Assembly: GCF_048771995.1 (NCBI RefSeq)
Contig: NC_133060.1
Location: forward strand, 1,323,501 to 1,387,500
Source: Taeniopygia guttata
Lineage: Eukaryota > Chordata > Aves > Passeriformes > Estrildidae
Direction: 5' to 3'
DNA: 64,000 bases
Positions 1-12,200 of the stretch are shown piece after piece. How positions within the stretch are numbered: position 1 is the first letter of the stretch; each line of letters starts with the position of its first letter. Position numbers and translations under genes: made by a program. The notes under the pieces are model-generated. The model made no database searches, was not told the origin of the DNA, and was given only the letters and a program-made list of their open reading frames with translations.

Positions 1-3000
1 GAGAACCCCAGGACCTCCTGGGATACCCCTGGGACACCCCCAGAGCCCCTCGGGACACCCCCAGAGACCCCCAGAGACCCCTGGGACACCCCCAACACCC
101 CCCAGAGCCTCCTGGGATACCCTCAGAGACCCCCAGGACATCTCCTAGAGCCCCCCAGAATCCACTGGGACACCCCCAGAGACCCCCTGAGATACCCCCA
201 GAGCCCCCGAGGACACCCTGGGATACCCCCAGAACCCCTTAGGACCTCTTGTGACACCCCCAGAGACCCCTGGGACACCCTCAAGACCCCCTGGGACACC
301 CCCAGAACCCTCTGGGACACCCCCAAAGCCCCCTGAGACATCCGCAGAGACCCCCAGAGACCCCCGGGAGACCCCCAGAGACCCCTGGGACACCCCCGGG
401 ACATCCCCAGAGCCCCTGGGACACCCCCGGGACCTCCTGGGACACCCCCAGAAACCCCCGGGACACCCCCACAGACCCCCAGGACCCCCCCAGCCCCCCC
501 AGCCCCCCAGTTTGGAGCCCCCCTGACCCCCTGGGACACCCCCAGAGACCCCCAGAGACCCCCGGGACTTCCTGGGACACCCCCAGAGCCCCTCGAGACA
601 CTCTGGGACACCCCCAAGACCCCCCAGAGCCCCTCGGGACCCCCCCAAGATTCCCTAGGACCACCTAAGATACCCCTGGGACACCCCCAGGGACCCCCTG
701 AGATACCCCTGGGACACCCCCAGGGACCCCCAGGACACCCCCAGAACCCCCCAGGACCCCCTGGGATACCCCCAGAGACCCCTGGGACACCCCCAGAGAC
801 CCCTGGGACACCCCCAAGACCCCCTGAGATACGCCCAGAGACCCCCAGGACACCCCAGAAACCCCCGGAACACCCCCAGAGCCCCCCAGGACCTCCTGGG
901 ACACCCCCAGAGACCCCCAGAGACCCCCGGGACACCCCCAGACACCCTCGGGACACCCCCAGAGCCCTCCAGGACATCCCCAACACCCCCCAGCACCCCC
1001 TGGGATACCCCGGGGACGCCCAGACGCCCCTGGGACACCCCCAGAGCCCCCCAGGACCTCCCGGGACACCTCCAGAGACCACTGGGACCCCCTGGGACAC
1101 ATCTGGGACACCCCCAGAGCCCCTCGGGACCCCCCCAAGATTCCCTAGGACCACCTAAGATACCCCTGGGACACCCCCAGAGACCCCCAGGACATCTCCT
1201 AGAGCCCCCCAGAACCCCCTGGGACACCCCTGGGACACCCCCAGAGCCCCCCAGGACATCCCCAAGACCCCCAGAGCCCCCCAGGACCTCCTGGGACACC
1301 CCCAGAGCCCCTTGGGACACTCCGGGAGACCCCCAGAGACCCCCCAGCACCCCCTGGGACACCCTCAAGACCCCCTGGGACACCCCCAGAGACCACTGGG
1401 ACACCCCCAGAGATCCCCAGGACATCCCCAACACCCCCAAAGCCCTTCAGGACCTTCTGGGACACCCCCAAGACCCCCCAGAGCCTCTCGGGACTACCCC
1501 AAGATTCCCTAGGACCACCTAAGATACCCCTGGGACACCCCCAGAGACCCCCAGGACACCCCCAGAGCCACCCAGGACCTCCTGGGACACCTCTGGGACA
1601 CCCCCAGAGTCCCTTGGGACCCTCAAGAACAACCCCAAGACCTCCCAGAGACCCCCGGGACTCCCCCAGATCCCCATGGGACCCCCCCAGACCCCCTGGG
1701 ACCCCCCCAGCCCCCCAGTTTTGACCCCCCCTGACCCCCTGGGATATCCCCAGAGCCCCCCAGACCCCCCAGGACCCCCCCCAGCCCCCCCAGCCCCCCA
1801 GTTTGGAGCCCCCCTGACCCCCTGGGACACCCCCAGAGACCCCCGGGACACCCCCGGGACACCCTCAAAACCCCCTGGGACGCCCTCAGGACCTCCTGGG
1901 ACACCCCCAGAGACCCCCGGGACACCCCCAAAGCCCCCTGGCACACCCCCAGACCCCCTGGGACACCCCCAGCACCCCCTGGGATACCCTCAGAGACCCC
2001 CAAGACATCTCCTAGAGCCCCCCAGAATCCACTGGAACACCCTCAAAACCCCTGGGACACCCTCAAGACCCTCTGGGACACCTCCAGAGACCCCCAGGAC
2101 AACCCCAACACCCCCCAGCACCCCCTGGGATACCCCGGGGACCCCCAGGACCCCCTGGGACACCTCTGGGACACCCCCAGAGACCCCCAGAGCCCCTCGG
2201 GACACTCTGGGACACCCCCAGAGACCCCCAGAGCCCCTCGGGACCCCCCCAAGATTCCCTAGGACCACCTAAGATACCCCCGGAACACCCCCAGAGCCCC
2301 TGGACATCCCCAGAGACCCCCTGAGACCCCCAGAGACCCCCTGAGACCCCCGGGACACCCCCAAGACGCCCTGAGACCCCCGGGACACCCCCAAGACCCC
2401 CCAGAACCCCCTGGGACACCCCCAGAGACCCCCAGGACCTCCTGGGACCCCCTGGGACACCTCTGGGACACCCCCAGAGACCCCCTGGAACCCCTGGGAC
2501 CCCTTCAGCCCCCCCAGCCTCCAGTTTGGAGCCCCCCAGAACCCCCTGGGACACCCCCAGAGACCCCCAGGACATCCCCGACACCCGCAGAGACTCCCAG
2601 AGACCCCCGGGACACTCTGGGACACCCCCAAGACCCCCCAGACCCCCTGGGACATCCCCAGAGACCCCTGGGACACCCAGAGACCCCCAGGACATCCCCA
2701 GAGACCCCCAGGACCTCCTGGGACACCCCCAGAGACCCCCAGGACACACCCAGAGACCCCCTGAGATACCCCTGGGACACCCCCAGAGACCCCTGGGACA
2801 CCCAGAGACCCCCAGGACATCCCCAGAGACCCCCAGACCCCCCTGGGACACCCCCAGAGACCCCCAGGACATCCCCAGAGACCCCCAGACCCCCCTGGGA
2901 CACCCCCAGAGACCCCCGGACCTCCTGGGACACCCCCAGAGACCCCCAGAGACCCCCGGGACACCCCCAGAGCCCCCCAGGACTTCCTGGGACACCCCCA

Positions 3001-6000
3001 GAGACCCCCTGAGACCCCCAAAACCCCCTGAGATACCCCCAGAGACCCCCTGAGACCCCCGGGACACCCTCAGAGACCCCCAGAGACCCCCTGAGATACC
3101 CCCTGGGACACCCCCAGAGACCCCCAGAGACCCCCTGAGACACCCCCAGAGACCCCCAGAGACCCCCTGAGACACCCCCAGAGACCCCCTGGGACACCTC
3201 CAGAGCCCCCTGGGACACCCAGAGACCCCTGGGACACCCTCAGGACCTCCTGGGACACCCTCAAGACCCCCAGGACACCCCCAGAGACCCCCGGGACATC
3301 CCCAGACCCCCCTGGGACACCTTCAAGACCCCCGCGACACCCCCAGAGACCCCCAGGATATCCCCAACACCCCCCAGCACCCCCTGGGATACCCCCAAGA
3401 CCCCCAAGAACCCCCTGGGATATGCTCACAGACACCCAGGACACCCCCAGAAACCCTCAAGACCCCCTAGGACACCCCCAGAGACCCTGAGATACCCCCA
3501 GAGACCCCCAGGACCCCCTGGGACACCCTCAGGACCCCCTTGGGACACCCCCAAGACCCCCGGGACACCCCCAGACCCCCAGGACACCTCCAGCCCCCGC
3601 AGCCCCCCAGTTTGGAGCCCCCCTGACCCCCTGGGACACCCCCAGAGCCCCCCAGGACCCCCTGGGACACCCTCAAGACCCCCCAGAACCCCCTGGGATA
3701 CCCTCAGAGACCCCCAGGACACCCCCAGAGACCCCCTGAGATACCCTCGGGACACCCCGAGACCTCCCTGGGACACCCCCAGAGCCCCTCGGGACCCCCC
3801 CAAGATTCCCTAGGACATCCTAAGATACCCCTGCGACACCCCCTGAGACCCCTGGGACACCCTCAGAGCCCCCCAGGACCCCCTGGGACTCCCCCAGAGA
3901 CCCCCGGGACACCCCCAGACCCCATGAGACACCCCCAGACCTCCTGAGATACCCCTGGGACACCCCCAGGACCTCCTGGGACACCCCCAGAGCTCCCCAG
4001 AGACCCCCAGAGTCCCCCAGGACCTTCTGGGACATCCCTAGCCCCCCCTGGGACGCCCCCAGCCCCCCAGTTTGGAGCCCCCCTGACCCCCTGGGACACC
4101 CTCAGGACCTCCTGGGACACCCCCAGAGATCCCCTGAGATACCCCTGGGACACCCCCAGAGACCCCTGGGACACCCCCAGACCCCCTGAGATACCCCCAG
4201 AGACCCCCAGGACACCCCCAAGACCCCCCAGCACCCCCTGGGATACCCCCAGAGACCCCTTGGGACCCCCTGGAATACCCCCGGGATACCCCCAGAGACC
4301 CCCAGGACCTCCTGGGACACCTCTGGGACACCCCCAGAGCCCCCCGGGACCCCCCCAAGATTCCCTAGGACCACCTAAGATACCCCTGGGACACCCCCAG
4401 AGACCCCCGGCACCCCCTGGGACACCCCCAGGAACCTCAAGACCCCCTGGGACATCCTCAGGACCCCCCGGGACACCCCCAGAGCCCCCCAGGACATCCC
4501 CAGAGACCCCTGGGACACCCCCAGACCCCCTGGGACACCCTCAAGACCCCCTGGGACACCTCCAGAGACCCCTGGGACCCCCTGGGACACCTCTGGGACA
4601 CCCCCAAGACCCCCCAGAGCCCGGTGGGATACCCCCAGGAACCTCAAGACCCCCTGGGACACCCTCAAGACCCCCTGGGACACCCTCAAGATCCCCTGGG
4701 ACACCCCCAGAGCCCCCCAGGACATCCCCAACACCCCCCTGCACCCGCTGGGATACCCCCAGGGACCCCCAGACCCCCCTGGGGCACCCTCAAAACCCCC
4801 TGGGACACCCTCAGGACCTCCTGGGACACCCCCAGAGACCCCTGGGACACTCTGGGACACCCCCAAGACCCCCCAGAGCCCCTCGGGACCCCCCCAAGAT
4901 TCCCTAGGACCACCTAAGATACCCCTGGGACACCCCCAGGGACCCCCAGGACACCCCCAGAACCCCCCAGGACCCCCTGGGATACCCCCAGAGACCCCCG
5001 GGACACCCTCAGAGACCCCTGGGACACCCTCAAAACCCCCTGGGACACCCCCAGAGACCTCCAGGACCTCCTGGGACACCCTCAAACCCCCTGGGACACC
5101 TTCAGAGACCCCCTGGGACACCCCCAGACCCCCTGGGACACCCCCAGAGACCCTCAGGACCTCCTGGGACACCCTCAAGACCCCCTGGGACACCCTCACA
5201 GACCCCCAGGACATCCCCAACACCCCCAAAGCCCCCCAGGACCTCCTGGGACACCTCTAAGACACCCCCAGAGCCCCTCAGGACACTCTGGGACACCCCC
5301 AAGTCCTCCCAGAGCCCCTCGGGACACCCCCAGAGCCCCCCAGGACCTCCTGGGACACCCCCAGAGACCCCCGGGACACCCCCAGAGCCCCCTGGGACAC
5401 CCCCAGAGACCTGCAGACCCCCCTGGGACACCCCCAGACCCCCTGGGACACCCCCAGACCCCCTGGGACACCCCCAGAGCCCCCCAGGACACCCCCAGAC
5501 CCCCTGGGACCCCCCGAGCCCCCCCAGCCCCCCAGTTTGGACCCCCCCTGACCCCCTGGGACATCCCAGAACCCCCTGGGACCCACTGGGACCCCCCCAG
5601 CCCCCCAGTTTGGAGCCCCCCTGACCCCCTGGGACCCCCTGGGACACCCCCAGACCCCCTGGGACCCCCCCAGCCCCCCAGTTTGGAGCCCCCCTGACCC
5701 CCTGGGACCCCCCAGAGACCCCTAGAGACCCCTGGGACACCCCCAGGGACCCCCAGAACACCCTCAGAGACCCCCAGAGACCCCCGGGACACCCCCAGAG
5801 CCCCCCTGAGATACCCCAGGGACACCCCAGAACCACCTGGGAACCCCCAGAGACCCCCTGGGACACCCCCAGAGGCCCCTGGGACACCCCCAAGACCCCC
5901 CAGCACCCCCTGGGACACCCCGAGACCCCCAGGACCCCCCCAGACCCCCCCTACCCCGCAGTTTGGAGCCCCCCTGACCCCCTGGGACACCCCCAGAGAC

Positions 6001-6167
6001 CCCCGGGACACCCCCAGACCCCCCTGGGACACCCCCAAGACCCCCTGGGACCCCCCCAGCCCCCCAGTTTGGAGCCCCCCTGACCCCCTGGGACACCCCC
6101 AGAGCCCCCAGCCCCCCCAGGACCCCCCAGCCCCCCATTTTTGACCCCCCTGCCCCCGGTGCCGCAG
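1..6167 (+). repeat. CSNK2B intron minisatellite, GACACCCCCAGAGACCCCC type
   Basis: This is the intron between the unseen first coding exon and the exon at 6168. It is a C-rich array of imperfect units such as GGGACACCCCCAGAGACCCC. Embedded marker motifs show higher-order structure: AAGATTCCCTAGGAC recurs at about 647, 1137, 1501, 2251, 3802, 4357 and 4896, and CCCAGTTTGGAGCCCCC recurs at irregular spacing. No coding exon or conserved protein segment is visible. Stop-poor frames on both strands are products of the repeat. Confidence 0.9.
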
Positions 6168-6270
6168 GTGGACGAGGATTACATCCAGGACAAGTTCAAC
6201 CTGACGGGGCTGAACGAGCAGGTCCCGCACTACCGCCAGGCCCTGGACATGATCCTGGACCTGGAGCCGG
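6168..6270 (+). CDS. CSNK2B: CSNK2B exon (residues 25-58 plus first base of Asp59)
   Basis: The acceptor is tgccgcag and the exon opens in phase 0 with [12 protein letters not shown]. It ends ...DLEP plus one base of the Asp59 codon, before the donor GTATGG. The 103-nt length equals the distance expected from the human residue count. Confidence 0.96.
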
Positions 6271-9200
6271 GTATGGATCTGGGGGGGTTTGGGGGGGGGC
6301 TGGGGGGTCTGGGGGGGTCAGGAAAGGGGTTTGGGGGGGTTTGGGGGTGTCTGAGAGGTCTTGGGGGTCAGGAAAGGGGTTTGGGTGGTCTGAGGGGGCT
6401 TGTGGGGGGTCAGGAGGGGTTTTGAGGTGGTTTGGGGGGGTCTGAGGGGGTTTGGGGGGTCTGAGGGGGTTTGAGGGGGTTTAGGGGGGTCTGAGGGGGT
6501 CTGGGGGGGTCTGGGGGGGTCAGGAGGGGTTTTGGGGGGCTCAGGAGGGGGTCTGGGGGTGTCAGGGTGGGTTTTGAGGGGGTCTGGGGGGGTCAGGAGG
6601 GGTTTTGAGAGGGTTTGGGGGGGTTTGGGGGTGTCAGGAGGGGGTTTGGGGGTGTCAGGAGGGGGATTGGGGGGATCAGGAGGGATTTGGGGGGGTCAGG
6701 AGGGGGTTTGAGGGGGTTTGGTGGGGTCAGGAGGGGTTTTGGGGGGCTCAGGAGGGGTTTTGAGGGGGTTTGGGGGGAGTCTGAGAGGGCTTGGGGGGGC
6801 TCAGGAGGGGTTTTGAGGGAGCTTGGGGGGGGTCAGGAGGGGTTTTGAGGGGGTTTGGGGGGGTTTTGGGGGTGTCTGAGAGGGGTTTTGAGGGCTCTGA
6901 GGGGGCTTCGGGGGGGTTTTGAGGGGGTTTGTGGGGGTCAGGAAAGGGGTTTGGGTGGTCTGAGGGAGCTTGTGGGGGGGTAAGGAGGGGGTTTGAGGGG
7001 GTTTGAGGGGGTCAGGAGGGGTTTTAAGGGGGTTTGGGGGGCTCAGGAGAGGGTTTGAGGGGGTTTGGAGGGGGTCAGGAGGGGGATTGGGGGGGGTCAG
7101 GATGGGGTTTGAGGGGGTTTGGGGGGCTCAGGAGGGGCTTTGAGGGGGTTTGAGGGATTTTGGGGGGGCTTTGGGGGGGTCTGGGGGGGTCAGGAAAGGG
7201 TTTTGGGGGGGTTTGGGGGTGTCTGAGAGGGGTTTTGAGGGGGTTTGGGGTGGCTAGGAGGGGCTCAGGATGGGTTTTGAGGGGGTTTGGGGGGTCTGAG
7301 GGGGTCTGGGGGGGTCAGGAGGGGCTTGGGGGGTGTCAGGAGGGGGTTTGGGGGGCTCAGGAGAGGTTTTGGGGGGATCAGGATGGGTTTTGAGGGGGCT
7401 TGGGGGGCTCAGGATGGGCTTTGATGGGGTTTGAGGGGGTCAGGAGGGGTTTTGAGGGGGTTTGGGGGAGTCTGAGGGGGATCAGGAGGGATTTGGGGGG
7501 GGTCAGGAGGGGGTTTGGGGGGCTCAGGAGGGGGTCTGGGCGGGTCAGAAGGGGTTTTGAGGGGGTTTAGGGGGGTCTGAGGGGGCTTGGGGGGATCTGA
7601 GGGGGATTAGGGGGGGATTTGAGGGGGTTTGGGGGTGTCTGAGAGGGGTTTTGAGGGGGTTTAGGGGGGTCTGAGGGGGCTTGGGGTGGTCAGGAAAGGG
7701 GTTTGGGGCGGGTCTGAGGGGGCTTGTGGGGGGGTCAGGAGGGGTTTTGAGGGGGTTTGAGGGGGTCAGGAGGGGTTTTGGGGAGCTCAGGAGGGGTTTT
7801 GGGGGGGCTTGGGGGGGTCAGGAAAGGGGTTTGGGGGGGTCTGAGGGGGCTTGTGGGGGGGTCAGGAGGGGTTTTGAGGGGTCTTGGGGGGTCAGGAGGG
7901 GTTTTGGGGGGGTCAGGAGGGGGTTTGGGGGGGCTTGGGGGGGTCAGGAAAGGGGCTTGGGCGGGTCAGGAGGGGGTTTGAGGGCATTTGAGGGGGTCAG
8001 GAGGGGGTTTGAGGGGGTTTGGGGGGGTCAGGAGGGGGTTTGAGGGGTCTGGGCGGGTCAGGAGGGGGTTTGAGGGGGTCAGGAGGGGTTTGAGGGGGTT
8101 TGAGGGGCTTTGGGGGGGTCTGGGGGGGTCAGGAGGGGGTTTGAGGGGGTCAGGGTGGGGTTTGAGGGGCTTTGGGGGGGCTTGGGGGGTCAGGGTGGGT
8201 TTTGGGGGGGTTTGGGGGTGTCTGAGAGGGGTTTTGAGGGGTTTTGAGGGGGTCAGAAGGGGGTTTGAGGGGGTTTGAGGGGGTCAGGAGGGGTTTTGAG
8301 GGGTCTGGGGGGATCTGAGGGGGTTTGGGGGGGTCTGGGGGGATCTGAGAGGGTTTTTGGGGGGGGTCAGGAGGGGTTTTGAGAGGGTTTGGGGGTCCCT
8401 GGACATTTCTGGGGGTCTCTGTGGACCTCTGGGGATTTCGGGGGGGGTCTCTGGGGGTCTCTGGGGGTCTCTGGGGGTCTCTGGGGGTCTCTGGGGGTCC
8501 CTGGGGGTCCCAGCCCCCCACTGACCCCCCCCGTACCCCATTTCCCCCTCCCCAGACGAGGAGCTGGAGGACAACCCCAACCAGAGCGACCTGATCGAGC
8601 AGGCGGCCGAGATGCTGTACGGGCTGATCCACGCGCGCTACATCCTCACCAACCGCGGCATCGCCCAGATGGTGGGACCCCCGAGACCCTCCCCAAATTA
8701 CCCTGAGACCCCCGAACCCCTGAGACCCCCACCCAAATTACCCCGAACCCCCTGAGCCACCCTGAGCTCCCCCAGAGCCACCCTGAGCTCCCCATAGCGT
8801 CACTGAGACCCCCGATCCATCCTCACCAACCGCGGCATCGCCCAGATGGTGGGACCCCCGAGACCCCCGGGACCCCCCCAAATCACCCTGAGACCCCCAA
8901 ACCCCTGAGACCCCCCAAACCCCCTGAGACCCCTGAGACTCCCACCCAAATCAACCCAGAGCCACCCTGAACCACATTGAACCAGCCCGATCCATCCTCA
9001 CCAACCGCGGCATCGCGCAGATGGTGGGACCCCCGGGACCCCCGAGACCCCCCCCCAAAATCCCTGAGACCCCCCCCCAAATCATCCTGAACCCCTGAGC
9101 CCCCCAGAGCCACCCTGAGCCCACCCTGAGCCCCCCAAATCAACCCAGAGCCAACCAGAGCCACATTGAACCACCCCGATCCATCCTCACCAACCGCGGC

Positions 9201-12200
9201 ATCGCCCAGATGGTGGGACCCCCGAGACCCCCGAGACCCTCCCCAAATTACCCTGAGACCCCTGAGCCCCCCAGAGCCCCCCTGAGACCCCCCAGAGCCC
9301 CCCCAAATCAACCCAGAGCCATCCTGAGCCACCCCGATCCATCCTCACCAACCGCGGCATCGCCCAGATGGTGGGACCCCCGGGACCCCCGGGACCCCCC
9401 CCCAAATCACCCTGAGACACCCAAACCCCTGAGACCCCCACCCAAATTACCCTGAGCCACCCTGAGCCACCCTGAGCCACATTGAACCACCCCATAGCAC
9501 CCCTGAGCCAACCCTGATCCATCCTCACCAACCGCGGCATCGCCCAGATGGTGGGACCCCCGAGACCCCCGGGACCCCCCCCAAATCCCTGAGACCCCCG
9601 AACCCCTGAGACCCCCCCAAACCCCCTGAGACCCCCACCCAAATCACCCTGAGCCTCCTGAGCCACCCTGAGCCCACCCTGAGCCACCCTGAGCCATCCT
9701 CACCAACCGCGGCATCGCTCAGATGGTGGGACCCCCGAGACCCCCGGGACCCCCCCCAAATCCCTGAGACCCCCCCCAAATTACCCTGAGACCCCTGAAC
9801 CCCTGAGACCCCCTGAGACCCCCACCCAAATCACTCTGAGCCTCCTGAGCCACCCTGAGCCCCATTGAACCACCCCGATCCATCCTCACCAACCGCGGCA
9901 TCGCCCAGATGGTGGGACCCCCGAGACCCCCGGGACCCCCCCCAAATTACCCTGAGACCCCCAAACCCCTGAGACCCCCCCCAAATCACCCTGAGACCCC
10001 CACCCAAATCACCCTGAGACCCCCGAACCCACAGAGCCCCCCTGAGACCCCCCAGAGCCCCCCCAAATCAACCCAGAGCCACCCTGAGCCCACCCTGAGC
10101 CCCCCAAACCCCCTGGGACCCCCATAAACCCCCATAACCCCCCTGAGACCCTCTGGGACACCCCCTAAGCCCCCCTGGGACCCCCCATGAGCCCCCCAAG
10201 CCCCCCTGAGCCCCCCCAGGACCCCCATAACCCCCCTGAGACCCTCTGGGACACCCCCTAAGCCCCCCTGGGACGCCCCAGGACCCCCCCAAGACCCCCA
10301 GGACCCCCCCCCAGGACCCCCAGGACCCCCATAACCCCCCTGAGACCCTCTGGGACACCCCCTAAGCCCCTCTGGGACCCCCATAACCCCCCCAAGACCC
10401 CCAGGACCCCCCCACGAGACCCCCAGGACCCCCCATAACCCCCCTGAGCCCCTCTAGGACCCCCCATAAACCCCCATAACCCCCCTGAGACCCTCTGGGA
10501 CACCCCCTAAGCCCCCCTGGGACCCCCCAGGACCCCCCTGAGCCCCTCTGACCCCCCCCAGGACCCCCAAGCCCCCCTGGGACCCCCCATGAGCCCCCCA
10601 AGACCCCCATAAACCCCCTGAGACCCTCTGGGACACCCCCGAGACCCCCAGGACCCCCTGTGAGCCCCCCATAACCCCCCTGAGACCCTCTGGGACACCC
10701 CCATGAGACCCCCAAGCCCCCCAGGATGCCCCCCAGGACCCCCAGGACCCACCATAACCCTCCTGAGCCCCTCTGGGACCCCACCCTGAGCCCCCCAAGC
10801 CCCTCTGAGCCCCCCCAGGACCCCCATAACCCCCCTGAGACCCCCTGGGACACCCCCTAAGCCCGCCTGGGACCCCCCATGAGCCCCCCAAGACCCCCCA
10901 GGACCCCCCCTGGACCCCCTGACCACCCCCAGGACCCCCCATAACCCCCCTGAGACCCTCTGGGACACCCCCTAAGCCCGCCTGGGACCCCCATAACCCC
11001 CCTGAGACCCCCTGGGACACCCCCTAAGCCCGCCTGGGACCCCCCATGAGCCCCCCAAGACCCCCAGGACCCCCATAACCCCCCTGAGCCCCCCTGGGAC
11101 CCCCCATGAGCCCCCCAAGCCACCCAGGACCCCCCTCAGGACCCCCATAACCCCCCTAAGCCCCTCTGGGACCCCCCCCCCAGGACCCCCAAGACCCCCA
11201 GGAGCCCCAGGACCCCCCATAACCCCCCTGAGACCCCCTGGGACCCCCCCAGGATCCCCAAACCCCCCTGACCCCCCTAAGCCCCTCTGGGACCCCCATA
11301 ACCCCCCTGAGACCCCCCCAAATCACCCTGAGACCCCCAAACCCCCTGAGACCCCCCGAATCCCCCCCCGAACCCCCTTGAACCCCTCCTCAGACCCCCC
11401 TGAACCCCCTGAGACCCCCTGAACCCCCACCTGAGACCCCCTGGGACCCCCCTGAACCCCACTAAGACCCTCCTGAACCCCCCCAGAAAGCCCCTGGGAC
11501 CCCCCTGAGACCCCCTGGGACACCCCCTAAGCCCCACTGGGACCCCCATAACCCTCCCATAACCCCCCTGAGACCCTCTGGGACACCCCATGAGCCCCCC
11601 AGGACCCCCCCCAGGACCCCCAAGCCCCCCTGGGACCCCCCATAAACCCCCATAACCTCCCTGAGACCCCCTGGGACACCCCCTAATCCCCCCTGGGACC
11701 CCCATAAACCCCCATAACCCCCCTGATCCCCCCCCCAGGACCCCCAGGACCCCCATAACCCCCCTGAGACCCTCTGGGACACACCCTAAGCCCCCCTGGG
11801 ACCCCCCATGAGACCCCCAAGACCCCCAGGACCCCCCCCCAGGACCCCCAGGACCCCCAGGAGCCCCAAGACCCCCAAGACCCCCAGGACCCCCCCCCAG
11901 GACCCCCAAGCCCCCCTGGGACCCCCCATAACCCCCCATAACCTCCCTGAGACCCCCATAAACCCCCATAACCCCCCAGGACCCCCAGGACCCCCCATTA
12001 ACCCCCCTGAGACCCTCTGGGACACCCCCTAAGCCCCCCTGGGACCCCCCATGAGCCCCCCATAAACCCCCTGAGACCCCCTGAGACCCTCTGGGACCCC
12101 CCAGGACCCCCCCAAGACCCCCCAGGACACCCCAAGACCCCCCATAACCCCCAAGCCCCCCTGGGACCCCCATGAGCCCCCCAAGCCCCTCTGACCCCCC

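Noticed and set aside
123..5893. Collagen-like GVPGGSGG and PPETPGTP open frames at the window start
   Set aside because: Translations of a C-rich minisatellite in several frames; no signal peptide, no splice logic, inside a CSNK2B intron.
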